A DNA stretch of 64,000 nucleotides from Solimicrobium sp040544425. Its GTDB lineage: Bacteria > Pseudomonadota > Gammaproteobacteria > Burkholderiales > Burkholderiaceae_D. The stretch is taken from contig JBEONO010000003.1 of assembly GCA_040544425.1 (NCBI GenBank), positions 248,001 to 312,000 on the forward strand, in the 5' to 3' direction. Below, piece by piece: positions 44,839 to 53,587 of the stretch. Under the pieces are notes generated by a model, which saw nothing but the letters and a program-made list of their open reading frames with translations, was not told where the DNA came from and ran no database searches. A program made the position numbers and the translations under genes. The stretch's first letter is position 1. Every line of letters begins with the position of its first letter.

Positions 44839-44868
44839 AAAATCGCCCGATTGTGGGCGATTTTTTTT
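44839..44868 (+). terminator. Intrinsic terminator after the peptide transporter
   Basis: A perfect ten-base-pair stem: AAAATCGCCC at 44839-44848 pairs with GGGCGATTTT at 44855-44864 around a GATTGT loop, continuing into T residues to 44868. The A-rich left arm also makes it able to act on the minus strand. It begins 22 bases after the transporter stop and insulates the DUF748 gene. Confidence 0.92.
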
Positions 44869-44933
44869 GATGTCGATTGTAATTGCTGGGGGATTTGAAT
44901 ATATTGGCTAAACATTCAAACTCGCAGGCAAAA

Positions 44934-47900
44934 ATGAAAAATCCCTTATCTGTTAGTCAATCTTCGCGCCTGTTGCGTTGGAGCGCGATTTTCCTCGGCA
45001 TCATTGCGTTTCTGGCTCTGGTAAGTTGGTTGACCGTGCCTTCGTATCTGAAGAACACACTGCAGCAACAGGTCGAAGCGCAGACCGGACGCAAATTTGA
45101 GCTTGGTGATGTGAGCTTCAATCCATTCACCCTGACTGTGAACCTGTCACAGATCCGGTTTATGGAAGCGGACAAAAAGACCGCCGCATTTTCAGCCGAC
45201 AATCTGATGATCAAAGCCTCGTTGATGTCGGTATTTCACGCAGCTCCGGTGATTCGGGCGGTGGAATTGCGACACCCGAAATTGCAACTGGTGCTCAGCA
45301 GCGCGAACGGCAAGGACGTCAGCAATTTCAGCGATGTGATTGAACATCTTGCACAGCATCCCGGCAAAGGCGATCCACTGCGCTTCTCGGTGTCGAATAT
45401 TCAGCTCAGCGATGGCGCGATTGAGTTTGACGACCGGATCGCCGGAAAGCTGGTGCATATCGATGCGCTGACGCTCAATCTCCCTTACCTGTCCGATTTT
45501 TCAGCTGCCACTGATGTTTATGTTGAACCCTATTTATCTGCCTTGGTGGATGGCAGCAAGCTTGAACTCAAGGGGCGCAGCAAGCCGTTTTCGGCGACGC
45601 TGGATACCGACGTGGCGATCGACATCAATCAGTTCAATCTGACCGAACTGCTTCCTTTCTATCCCAAGCCCTTGCCGTTCAAAGTCAAGTCGGCCCTGTT
45701 GTCAACCCACCTGAACCTGAATTTTTCTGAACTGAAAAACGCCAAACGCATCAGCCTGTCCGGTACGGCCAATGTCAATGAACTTAAATTGGAGGACAAG
45801 TCGGGTGCGCCGCTGTATGCATCCAAACAGATCAGTCTGACGGTGCAGGATGCCAATCTGGTTGATGAACATATCGCGCTGAAATCAATGGAAATTATTG
45901 AGCCGCAGATCTGGCTCGGCTTCGATCAACAGGGCGAGTTGAATTGGCTCTCTGGCCAACCTGCTGCGGTAGCTGAAGTTCCTGCGCCCGAAGCTGCCAG
46001 GAGCAAACCGCTGCAGATCGACCTGGCGCACTTTCAGATCAAGAACGGTGCGGTGCATTGGTCAGATGCCGCGCATGCATCGCCCGCGCTGCAGATGTTG
46101 ATCCCCAATATCGCGGTCGATGCGCGACAGCTCTCAACCAGCGACAAGGCTGAACCAGCCAAAGTAACACTCTCATTCGGCGCACAGGATAAACAGCAGC
46201 TGCATTTTGAGGGACGGGTCAAGCCAGCTTCAGTATCCGGCGAGTTGATTTTGAATGATGTAGCGCTGGAAGACTACCAACCGTATCTGAACCAGGTTCT
46301 GGCTACCAACATGGCCGGCAAGCTGGAATTGCATACGCAAGTGGAACTGATCGATGGCAAGTTCAGTTTGAGTGCGCTGTCCGGCAGTCTGGAAAATTTA
46401 AACATGCAGGCGGTCAAGCGTGAATTCGGTGGCTTGTCAGCAAAGAAAATCGCCGTGCAAAATTTCAGCATGAATGGCGCAACCCGTCAGATTAAACTGG
46501 AACAGCTGATCCTGGACCAGGTGCAGGGCGACGTATTTCGCACCAGTGACGGCGCAGTCAATGTGACGCGGTTTATGCAAAAGGTCGCCGCAGCGGGTCC
46601 GGCCAAGTCAGCAGATGCCAATGTTCAACCGGCATGGCAAAGCGTAGTCGATCAAATCACCCTCAACGACAGCCAATTTACGTTTGGTGACAAGGCGGTT
46701 CAGCCAAACGTGCTGGTGCAGGCAGATGGGGTCAACATCAAGCTGGAACATGTGACCGGAGACTTGCTTCAACCGGTCAAGTTGCAGATGCGCGCCGTGT
46801 TGAACAAGACCGGCAAATTTTCCGTGGATGGCGCAGTCTCTCAAAAGAGCATGGCTCTGAATGTCGATGTGCAGAATTTCGCGATCAAAACTTTACAGCC
46901 TTACTTCACGCAGTTTTTGAATATCGATTTAGAAAAGGGCAACGTCAGCACCACCGGTCAGGCTGGTTGGCAAGCGCCTGGTGAAGTTACTTATCAGGGT
47001 AGTCTGAAACTGGCGAATTTCATCACTTCAGACAAGGCCACGTCGGATGATTTTTTGAAGTGGGGTTTGCTTGAAATCTCCGGCATCAATTTGGATGTTG
47101 GTGGCAGTCAACCCAGGATCACATTGGGGAAAATTAATCTCAGTGACTTTTATGCGCGGGCGATTTTATCTGATCAGGGAAAATTAAACCTGCGTGACGT
47201 TATAGCCCATACTGAAACCGCAACCGATGCTAATGGCGTCGCAGCCGCGACCGCCACCGCGCCAACCGAAATTGCAGCAAGACCTGCACAACCGGCCACA
47301 CCACGCGCCATCATCAGTGTCGGCGAAATCAATTTGAGCAACGGGATCGTCAATTACACCGATAACTTTATCAAGCCAAATTACTCGATGCGCATGACCG
47401 GCATGAAAGGTAAGGTTGGTGCACTGCGCTCTGATGTGCCGCAATCGGCCGCGATTGATATCAACGGCAAGGTTGACGATGAAGCGCCGATAGTCATTTC
47501 CGGCAGTTTGAATCCGCTGTTCAATCCGATGCTGCTCGATATCAAAATGACGGCAACCGAAGTCGACTTGCCCAAACTGACCACCTACGCCTTGAAGTAC
47601 GCCGGTTACCCGATCATCAAAGGCAAGCTGTCGCTGGATGTGGAATACCATATCAAGGACAATCAGCTGACCGCCAATAATTCACTCAAACTCGATCAGC
47701 TCACCTTCGGCGATAAGGTCGACGGTCCGGATGCGACGCATCTGCCGGTGCCGTTCCTCATCTCCTTGTTGACCGATTCGAATGGTCAGATCAATCTGGA
47801 TCTGCCAATCTCGGGGACTATTAACGATCCCCAATTTTCGGTCGGCGGTCTGATTATGGAGGTGCTGGTCAACGTCCTCGAAAAAGTGATCACCTCACCA

Positions 47901-48488
47901 TTTTCACTGTTAGCCCACGTCTTTGGCAGTGACTCGGGCGATGAACTGGCGTATATCGAGTTTGACCCAGGCCTGTCCAAACTGACCCCGGCTGCCAAAG
48001 AAAAACTGGACAAGCTGGCGCAAGCGCTGGCGCAGCGCCCACAATTAAAAATGGATATGACCGGTCGTGCCGATATGACGACCGACGCTGCCGGACTGCG
48101 CGCGCATATTCTGGACCGGCAAATCAAACGATCCCAAAATATGGAAGAGGAAGCCAGCAATGATGTGGTGATGACTGACGCCGAGCGCGCCATCGCAGTC
48201 GAAAAAATTTATTCCGCAGCCAAATTTGACAAGCCGCGCAATGTCATCGGCATCGCCAAGTCACTGCCGACTGCGGAAATGGAAAAACTTTTGATCGCCA
48301 ACACCAAGGTGAGCGATGATGATATCCGCGCGCTGGCCTTGCGCAGAGAGTCCGTCGTGCATACCTACCTGATTGACACGGCGCATGTTGCGCCCGATCG
48401 CCTGTTTTCGATTGCACCAAAATTGTCGGGCGAGGGGATCAAGGATAACGGCGCTATCTCGCGGGTTGATTTTGAATTGAAAATGTGA
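44934..48488 (+). CDS. Giant AsmA-like protein with DUF748 domain
   Basis: A 1184-residue envelope protein starting at the ATG at 44934 (MKNPLSVSQSSRLLRWS). A single N-terminal membrane helix (about residues 14-36) is followed by a long beta-rich region resembling AsmA/YhdP-type repeats, thought to form a hydrophobic groove that moves phospholipids between membranes. The C terminus (from about residue 1000) has IEFDPGLSKLTPAAKEKLDKLAQAL, an OmpA-like pattern that may contact peptidoglycan, although the ligand residues are not obvious. The extra upstream frame (44883) lacks a ribosome site. DUF748 is the established family label; function is inferred. Confidence 0.85.
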   Translation: MKNPLSVSQSSRLLRWSAIFLGIIAFLALVSWLTVPSYLKNTLQQQVEAQTGRKFELGDVSFNPFTLTVNLSQIRFMEADKKTAAFSADNLMIKASLMSVFHAAPVIRAVELRHPKLQLVLSSANGKDVSNFSDVIEHLAQHPGKGDPLRFSVSNIQLSDGAIEFDDRIAGKLVHIDALTLNLPYLSDFSAATDVYVEPYLSALVDGSKLELKGRSKPFSATLDTDVAIDINQFNLTELLPFYPKPLPFKVKSALLSTHLNLNFSELKNAKRISLSGTANVNELKLEDKSGAPLYASKQISLTVQDANLVDEHIALKSMEIIEPQIWLGFDQQGELNWLSGQPAAVAEVPAPEAARSKPLQIDLAHFQIKNGAVHWSDAAHASPALQMLIPNIAVDARQLSTSDKAEPAKVTLSFGAQDKQQLHFEGRVKPASVSGELILNDVALEDYQPYLNQVLATNMAGKLELHTQVELIDGKFSLSALSGSLENLNMQAVKREFGGLSAKKIAVQNFSMNGATRQIKLEQLILDQVQGDVFRTSDGAVNVTRFMQKVAAAGPAKSADANVQPAWQSVVDQITLNDSQFTFGDKAVQPNVLVQADGVNIKLEHVTGDLLQPVKLQMRAVLNKTGKFSVDGAVSQKSMALNVDVQNFAIKTLQPYFTQFLNIDLEKGNVSTTGQAGWQAPGEVTYQGSLKLANFITSDKATSDDFLKWGLLEISGINLDVGGSQPRITLGKINLSDFYARAILSDQGKLNLRDVIAHTETATDANGVAAATATAPTEIAARPAQPATPRAIISVGEINLSNGIVNYTDNFIKPNYSMRMTGMKGKVGALRSDVPQSAAIDINGKVDDEAPIVISGSLNPLFNPMLLDIKMTATEVDLPKLTTYALKYAGYPIIKGKLSLDVEYHIKDNQLTANNSLKLDQLTFGDKVDGPDATHLPVPFLISLLTDSNGQINLDLPISGTINDPQFSVGGLIMEVLVNVLEKVITSPFSLLAHVFGSDSGDELAYIEFDPGLSKLTPAAKEKLDKLAQALAQRPQLKMDMTGRADMTTDAAGLRAHILDRQIKRSQNMEEEASNDVVMTDAERAIAVEKIYSAAKFDKPRNVIGIAKSLPTAEMEKLLIANTKVSDDDIRALALRRESVVHTYLIDTAHVAPDRLFSIAPKLSGEGIKDNGAISRVDFELKM

Positions 48489-48540
48489 GGCTATACCTGC
48501 CTCGGTCTTGATCGCTTTGTTTCCCAGGTTTCACCGTGAT

Positions 48541-49083
48541 TTATCCGGACATCCTGCCTCTGGCCATAGGTACTTGTGGGGCAGCGGCAGCTTGACCGCC
48601 CATATCCCTGAAAACCCACTCTTCATTGGCAAGCACGGGCAAACTTGCGATCAGGGTACTTGACGTGCTGGTTATGGCATGGCCCGCAGGTAAGCCTGTT
48701 ACAGCAGTGATACCGTAAGACACGAGTGCGCCGGCAGTCGTGCCGCTGGCGCAGCTGAGCAATGAGGCAGCCCAATGACGACAGACAGAACCGAAGTCTC
48801 TGTCGCGAAGCGCCACGGTTGAGAGTGTGGCACTGAGCATGGCGGTTGCTGAGCCCACCAGGACTAATGCCAGACCCCCGGCAGGTAACGTCGTCAGGCC
48901 TACTCCGATCAGAGTGCTTTCCAGATAGATGACCGGTCGACTACCCAAGAAAATGCCAAGCCTGGTTCTTGAAGCGCGTACCAGCAGATCTGGTCCTGGG
49001 ATTAAATGTGCGAGGGGAAGATTGACAGCTGCAGCAAGCCCGTGTGGGTTGCCCATAGCCTGTCCTGGATGAATTAAATGCAT
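48541..49083 (-). CDS. Unknown hydrophobic Gly/Ala-rich protein
   Basis: A 180-residue protein starting MHLIHPGQAMGNPHG at 49083, preceded by a strong GAGGAGG ribosome site eight bases away. An upstream in-frame start at 49101 lies before that site and is rejected. Two long hydrophobic Gly/Ala/Ser/Thr-rich stretches (about residues 60-90 and 105-140) could insert into a membrane, flanked by a Cys-containing loop. I cannot assign a family. The region follows the nucleosidase gene by 35 bases and converges with the DUF748 gene. Confidence 0.6.
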   Translation of the reverse strand: MHLIHPGQAMGNPHGLAAAVNLPLAHLIPGPDLLVRASRTRLGIFLGSRPVIYLESTLIGVGLTTLPAGGLALVLVGSATAMLSATLSTVALRDRDFGSVCRHWAASLLSCASGTTAGALVSYGITAVTGLPAGHAITSTSSTLIASLPVLANEEWVFRDMGGQAAAAPQVPMARGRMSG

Positions 49084-49118
49084 AAGATTCAACCTCCTCA
49101 AAAAAGAAATAACTTGCT

Positions 49119-49892
49119 TTATGCCGGTTTCTGCTCAGAGCGTTGCGATAAAAAGCGCCGCACAATGCCGCTGGAATATTTGCTGGCAACCTTGCCCAGA
49201 AACGCGGTAAAGTCGACATGGGCGCTGGCATCGGCACGATCCGAAATAGTGCGCAAGATCGCACAGGCGGCGCCATATTCATGACAGATCTGCGCCACTG
49301 CTGCTCCTTCCATTTCGACAGCGAACACCTGCGGTAGTTCGCGCTGCAGGCGATCTGCATCCTGGTGCAGGCCGATAAACTGGTCGCCGCTCGCAATTGT
49401 TCCGATGTGCAGTGCAGGTTCGGCCAAGCCAAATTGTTCCAGGTGTTGGGCCGGGACACAGGCGTGCAATTGGTGTTCCAGAAAATGTCGCGCTGCGTCC
49501 TGCAACTCCCTGCTCAATCCCGCTGCCGTGTCAAAACTGGACATACCGAGCAAGGGGATTTCGTAGCGGGGGAAAATCGGGCGGGCATCCATGTCATGCT
49601 GGATCAGTTTGTCGGCAATCACGACGTCGCCGACCTTGACAGGCTTAGCCAATCCGCCAGCCACGCCGGAAAATACAATTTCAGTGACGCCAAATTCGCG
49701 AATCAGGCTGACCGCGGTAGCCGATGCCGCAACCTTGCCAACACGCGCCAGCACGACTACACAAGCCTGTCCTTCGAGTTCGCCGACGTAAAAATCGCGC
49801 ATGCCGATGCGGCGAACTTCGCCTTGCCTGGACAGGATCTGAATCAGTTCGGCAATCTCATCGTGCAGCGCCGCCATAATACCGATAGTCAT
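49119..49892 (-). CDS. mtnN: 5'-methylthioadenosine/S-adenosylhomocysteine nucleosidase
   Basis: A 257-residue nucleosidase of the PNP/UDP phosphorylase fold. The N terminus MTIGIMAALHDEIAEL gives the first catalytic Glu, FSGVAGGLAKPVKVGDVVIAD the substrate loop, FAVEMEGAAVAQ the ribose-contacting Glu, and RTISDRAD the catalytic Asp. It recycles adenine and thiosugars from SAM-derived waste. It is slightly longer than E. coli MtnN (about 230). It lies between the VOC gene and the hydrophobic unknown, all on the minus strand. Confidence 0.92.
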   Translation of the reverse strand: MTIGIMAALHDEIAELIQILSRQGEVRRIGMRDFYVGELEGQACVVVLARVGKVAASATAVSLIREFGVTEIVFSGVAGGLAKPVKVGDVVIADKLIQHDMDARPIFPRYEIPLLGMSSFDTAAGLSRELQDAARHFLEHQLHACVPAQHLEQFGLAEPALHIGTIASGDQFIGLHQDADRLQRELPQVFAVEMEGAAVAQICHEYGAACAILRTISDRADASAHVDFTAFLGKVASKYSSGIVRRFLSQRSEQKPA

Positions 49893-49934
49893 GATTCTCT
49901 CCTGTCGTACAAAACAATGGCGCTGTGCGGGGAT

Positions 49935-50306
49935 TTAATTGCTTGGTGCGTGCAAGGCAATGCGATTGCCTTCGCTGTCGAGCACAATCGCTCGAAAGCC
50001 ATGTGGACCAATCGGGTGAATATTTTCCAGTACAGTTCCGCCTGACTCGATGGCCGCCGCTACTGCCTGTTTGAGCCTGCCGCTGGCGTTCAGATAAACC
50101 AGCGGTCCAGTTCTGGACGGCGCATTATCGGAACCCGGATTATATAAACAGCCAGATACATTGGTATTGGCATGCGGCAGCAAACCAAACACAAACCCAT
50201 CGCCGCCTTCTTTATTAATCGGCGCGCCCAGCAGCTTTGAATAGAACGCGATGGCGCGATCCAGATCGACAACGGGGATATCTACCCATACAAATTGATT
50301 GCTCAT
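49935..50306 (-). CDS. VOC-superfamily (glyoxalase/bleomycin-resistance-like) protein
   Basis: A 123-residue protein with two beta-alpha-beta-beta-beta units of the vicinal oxygen chelate fold: FVWVDIPVVDLDRAIAFYSKLLG at the start and PLVYLNASGRLKQAVAAAIESGG followed by FRAIVLDSEGNRIALH at the end. The last strand with its DSEGN turn and His is typical. The substrate is unknown. It is 42 bases upstream of mtnN in the same direction. Confidence 0.88.
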   Translation of the reverse strand: MSNQFVWVDIPVVDLDRAIAFYSKLLGAPINKEGGDGFVFGLLPHANTNVSGCLYNPGSDNAPSRTGPLVYLNASGRLKQAVAAAIESGGTVLENIHPIGPHGFRAIVLDSEGNRIALHAPSN

Positions 50307-50402
50307 GGTTGTACTCCTTGGTTAGATCGGACGATTATTATGAGACAGGATCGGGCCCGCTATCAAGGCAAAGTTGATATCGAGCCAGTGCGGCTTTTGA
50401 AG

Positions 50403-51539
50403 TCAGGTTATATGCGGATCGGGCAAGGTGTCCAGTACCTGCCTGACCGATATCTCGTCCACCCAGGCCTTGTGGTCTTTGGTTTTGATGATGGTACTGA
50501 TCTCGGTGTTGACCGGCGCCCACTCTGGTGTGGATTGGCGCATCAGCGCGATGACCGGCACGTTAACGGCGTTGGCCAGGTGCATCACCGCGGTCTCGAC
50601 CGAAATGATTAACTGACATCGGCTTAGCACGGCAGGCAGCTGAAAAAAATTCTCCTCCGCGCTAAACAGCTGCAATTGTTTGACATGTGCCTTGGAAAAT
50701 AAACCCCTGGCTTCCGCCATGCTTTCCGGTACCACATTGATGATGATATTGGCATCGCTCCAGGCCGGCATTTTTTTAATCGCCGCAGCCAGTTCAAATA
50801 CCCGTGACAATGCCCAGCTGCGGTGGGTGGCCTTGGAAAAGCCATTCAGGAAGATGGTTTTTGCCTCGTTATCAAAGCCCCAGGCCGTGAATTGCTGGTC
50901 GGCATAAGCGTGCCATTTTTCGGGTATATCGACGTAGGGCATGGACTCTTGCGGCGATATTGAAATATTGAACAGCTGTTCGAACCAGCCGGCGTAGATC
51001 CGGCTGATGTGGCTGACTGCCTCGGTTCCACTGCGCTGCGAATCGGAAATCTGGTAAGCCGGAATGTAGGCATCGAGTTGGCGGTAGATCAGATATTTCG
51101 GGATATCGTAAAACACCACAGGCTTTTTTTGCCCGACCACAAATCCGCTTGGATTGATTTTTCGGGCCAGTTGCACATATTTGTGGCGACGCATGGTCGC
51201 CAGTGAAATGATAATCGGGTAATGCTCGCTGCGCGCTTCCAATATCGATTGTTCATACAAATTCGGGCTGTAGGTGCGCGTGTAGACTTTGTCAAACAGC
51301 TCGCAATCGTTGACCCAGTCGTAGACCACATATTTTTTCAGATGGTCCCACTGTGACTGATCGTCAGTGCGCCGCAACTCATCGACCCACAGGTGCATCT
51401 TGATGTGGGGATAGGCTTTTTTGAAGGCACGAAAACAGTTCTGCATGTAGGTGAAGTCGCCCAGGGCAAGGTGCGCAACAAATAAAATTTTGTTGGACTG
51501 TTGCAGCAATTCGGCAGGAACAAGTTGAGTCGTTGTCAT
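50403..51539 (-). CDS. Glycosyltransferase family 9 (LPS heptosyltransferase-like), copy A
   Basis: A 378-residue GT-B fold transferase. The start is ATG at 51539; a TTG two codons earlier also fits. The N-terminal domain begins with a FVAHLALGDFTYMQN pattern and the C-terminal nucleotide-sugar domain carries ISVETAVMHLANAVNVPVIAL, equivalent to the ADP-heptose site of WaaC/WaaF. It closely resembles the gene at 52489 and the pair flanks a GT8 gene, so it probably adds a core sugar to lipopolysaccharide. Exact sugar unknown. Confidence 0.82.
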   Translation of the reverse strand: MTTTQLVPAELLQQSNKILFVAHLALGDFTYMQNCFRAFKKAYPHIKMHLWVDELRRTDDQSQWDHLKKYVVYDWVNDCELFDKVYTRTYSPNLYEQSILEARSEHYPIIISLATMRRHKYVQLARKINPSGFVVGQKKPVVFYDIPKYLIYRQLDAYIPAYQISDSQRSGTEAVSHISRIYAGWFEQLFNISISPQESMPYVDIPEKWHAYADQQFTAWGFDNEAKTIFLNGFSKATHRSWALSRVFELAAAIKKMPAWSDANIIINVVPESMAEARGLFSKAHVKQLQLFSAEENFFQLPAVLSRCQLIISVETAVMHLANAVNVPVIALMRQSTPEWAPVNTEISTIIKTKDHKAWVDEISVRQVLDTLPDPHIT

Positions 51540-51547
51540 GGTCAATA

Positions 51548-52492
51548 TTATCGTGGCCGTGCCATCAGGTATTTCCAGAACCAGGAAATACTGTCTGCAT
51601 ATTGTTTACGTTTCCATAAAAAGCGCGAGTTCATGCGCATTTCTTTGTAATTTTGTGGGCACTGGTCCATCGGTATATCTGCCCAAGGCGACATCTTATG
51701 ATATTTCGCGAAGATTTTGCGTGAATCGTGCAAACACCAGTCGGCCCAGGGTTTGACTGCACCGGCAAAGTGCAGAAAGACAGCATTGCCAACGTCTTTC
51801 ATGGCACGCCGGTCATTTTCCAGCTCGCCGATCAAACCGTACAGATAATTCCAGCGTACTGCAATATAGGTGGCGTGGTCGGCCAGGGCGATATTAAGCG
51901 CATCTTGATCCGGAAAGCGGAAATCGTCACCCCCGGTCAGCATCGCGTTGATTGTAGCCTCGGTGATTTTCAGTTCCTGCCATTTCGGAATATTGATATA
52001 CAACACCCCGGAATTGAAGTATTTCATTTCCTTTAACTTTAACGCAGTAGCCCGTCGATAGGTGGTGACGTCTGCGTCAGGGACCACATACGCGACCGTG
52101 TTTTCGATTGGCAGCGCCATTAATTTATCGATCTTTCCCACGCACAGAATATCGGCATCCAGATACAGGACTTTGTCCGTATAGTCTTTCAGAATTTCGG
52201 GAATTGCCAGGCGCGTAAAGATCGCCGGGGAATAATAGGTCGACGCAATATAGTGCGAGAACTGGCTGAATCGGTCCGGTGAGATGATGTGGATATGGGT
52301 TTTAACCGGATGCTCCGCTTCGAGCTTCTGCAATCTGGCGCGATGTTCGTCCGATACGGAGAACGACAACACGTGAATCGTTAAATGCACGCCGGGATTG
52401 TTGTCAAGGATAGACAGAATCGTTGCGCCCATGGCGCGGAAATAATGATTGTCAACGCAGAACGCAATGTGGAACGAATCAGTGTTAGTCAT
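51548..52492 (-). CDS. Glycosyltransferase family 8 (LPS core glucosyl/galactosyltransferase-like)
   Basis: A 314-residue GT-A fold retaining transferase starting MTNTDSFHIAFCVDNHYFRAMG at 52492; the 16 upstream codons overlap the next gene and are not conserved. The metal-binding DXD motif is in KVLYLDADILCV, and FNSGVLYINIPKW and HFAGAVKPW are typical of the WaaJ/WaaO group of LPS enzymes. It overlaps copy B (52489) by 4 bases. It likely transfers glucose or galactose to the LPS core. Confidence 0.9.
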   Translation of the reverse strand: MTNTDSFHIAFCVDNHYFRAMGATILSILDNNPGVHLTIHVLSFSVSDEHRARLQKLEAEHPVKTHIHIISPDRFSQFSHYIASTYYSPAIFTRLAIPEILKDYTDKVLYLDADILCVGKIDKLMALPIENTVAYVVPDADVTTYRRATALKLKEMKYFNSGVLYINIPKWQELKITEATINAMLTGGDDFRFPDQDALNIALADHATYIAVRWNYLYGLIGELENDRRAMKDVGNAVFLHFAGAVKPWADWCLHDSRKIFAKYHKMSPWADIPMDQCPQNYKEMRMNSRFLWKRKQYADSISWFWKYLMARPR

Positions 52493-53574
52493 GGAATGGC
52501 CTTGATTACCTGCTCTGGTTTGATCGCGCTGACCCATTCGCTGCGGCGCTCGGTGGTAATGACGGTGCTGATAGACTGATCAATCGGCACCCATTCGGGA
52601 TTCTTCTGGCGCATCAGGGCGATCACCGGCACGTGTACGGCATTGGCCAGATGCATGACCGCGGTTTCGACTGAAATGATCAGGTCGCAGCGGCTCAGCA
52701 GCGCAGGCAACTGATAAAAATTTTCGTTGGCGCTGAATAGATGGGTGTTGGTGAGCTGGTAGGCTGAGAGCACCTGTCTGGCATTCTCCAATTCCTGTGG
52801 GACGGCATTGATCACAAAGCAGCTGTCCTGCCAGGCAGGCAGAGCGCGCATCGCAACAACCAGCTCGGCCACCGACGCAAGTGGCCAGCATCGCTTTTTG
52901 GTTTTTGCGTAGGCGTTAATAAATACAACTTTGTGCGTGGCACCCCATTCGTTCAGTTGCCCTTGCGCATAGTCCTGCCATTTCGTCGGGATATCGATAA
53001 ACGGGAAGCGTTGTTCCTGGGTCAGGTGTAAATCACTAAGCTGCGCAAACCAGTCTGCATAGACGGCGGTAATGTGATAACCATCGGACGGTCTATGGAA
53101 CGGGGCAAACGACTGATCCAGTTTGGCATAAGCAGCCCGGTCCCATGGTGCGTACCAGCGTGACTTGCCTTTGATCCCGACCACGAAAGCGTTCGGCCCG
53201 ATCGTGCGCGCAAGATTGGCATAGAGATAGGGACGCAGCGTGGCCAGCGAGATCACGATCGGATAGTCTTCTTGCTGCGCCTCGGTGATTGACGCTGCCA
53301 GCAAATCCGGACTGTAGGTGCGGCGATACACTTTGCGGAAGAACGGGCAGTTTTCAGCCCAGTCATAGAGTGCATATTTTTTCAGGAATTCCCATTCCTT
53401 CGGAGCGCTTGAACGACGCAATTCGTCGATCCAGATATCAATTTTCAGTTGCGGATTCTGTTTGGCAAATGCCGCAAAAAAATTCTGCAGATAAGTAAAG
53501 TCACCGATCGCGAGATGCGTGATAAACAGAACTTTCTTGGCCTCTGCCAAGCGGGTGGTTGGAATAATTGGCAT
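52489..53574 (-). CDS. Glycosyltransferase family 9 (LPS heptosyltransferase-like), copy B
   Basis: A 361-residue paralogue of the gene at 50403. The same landmarks occur: VLFITHLAIGDFTYLQNFF near the start, SLATLRPYLYANLARTIGPNAF in the middle and SVETAVMHLANAVHVPVIALM near the end. The two copies look clearly homologous over their whole length, suggesting tandem duplication. It begins 13 bases after the O-antigen ligase stop and is coupled to the GT8 gene. Confidence 0.83.
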   Translation of the reverse strand: MPIIPTTRLAEAKKVLFITHLAIGDFTYLQNFFAAFAKQNPQLKIDIWIDELRRSSAPKEWEFLKKYALYDWAENCPFFRKVYRRTYSPDLLAASITEAQQEDYPIVISLATLRPYLYANLARTIGPNAFVVGIKGKSRWYAPWDRAAYAKLDQSFAPFHRPSDGYHITAVYADWFAQLSDLHLTQEQRFPFIDIPTKWQDYAQGQLNEWGATHKVVFINAYAKTKKRCWPLASVAELVVAMRALPAWQDSCFVINAVPQELENARQVLSAYQLTNTHLFSANENFYQLPALLSRCDLIISVETAVMHLANAVHVPVIALMRQKNPEWVPIDQSISTVITTERRSEWVSAIKPEQVIKAIP

Positions 53575-53587
53575 GAGGGTTGGCAGC

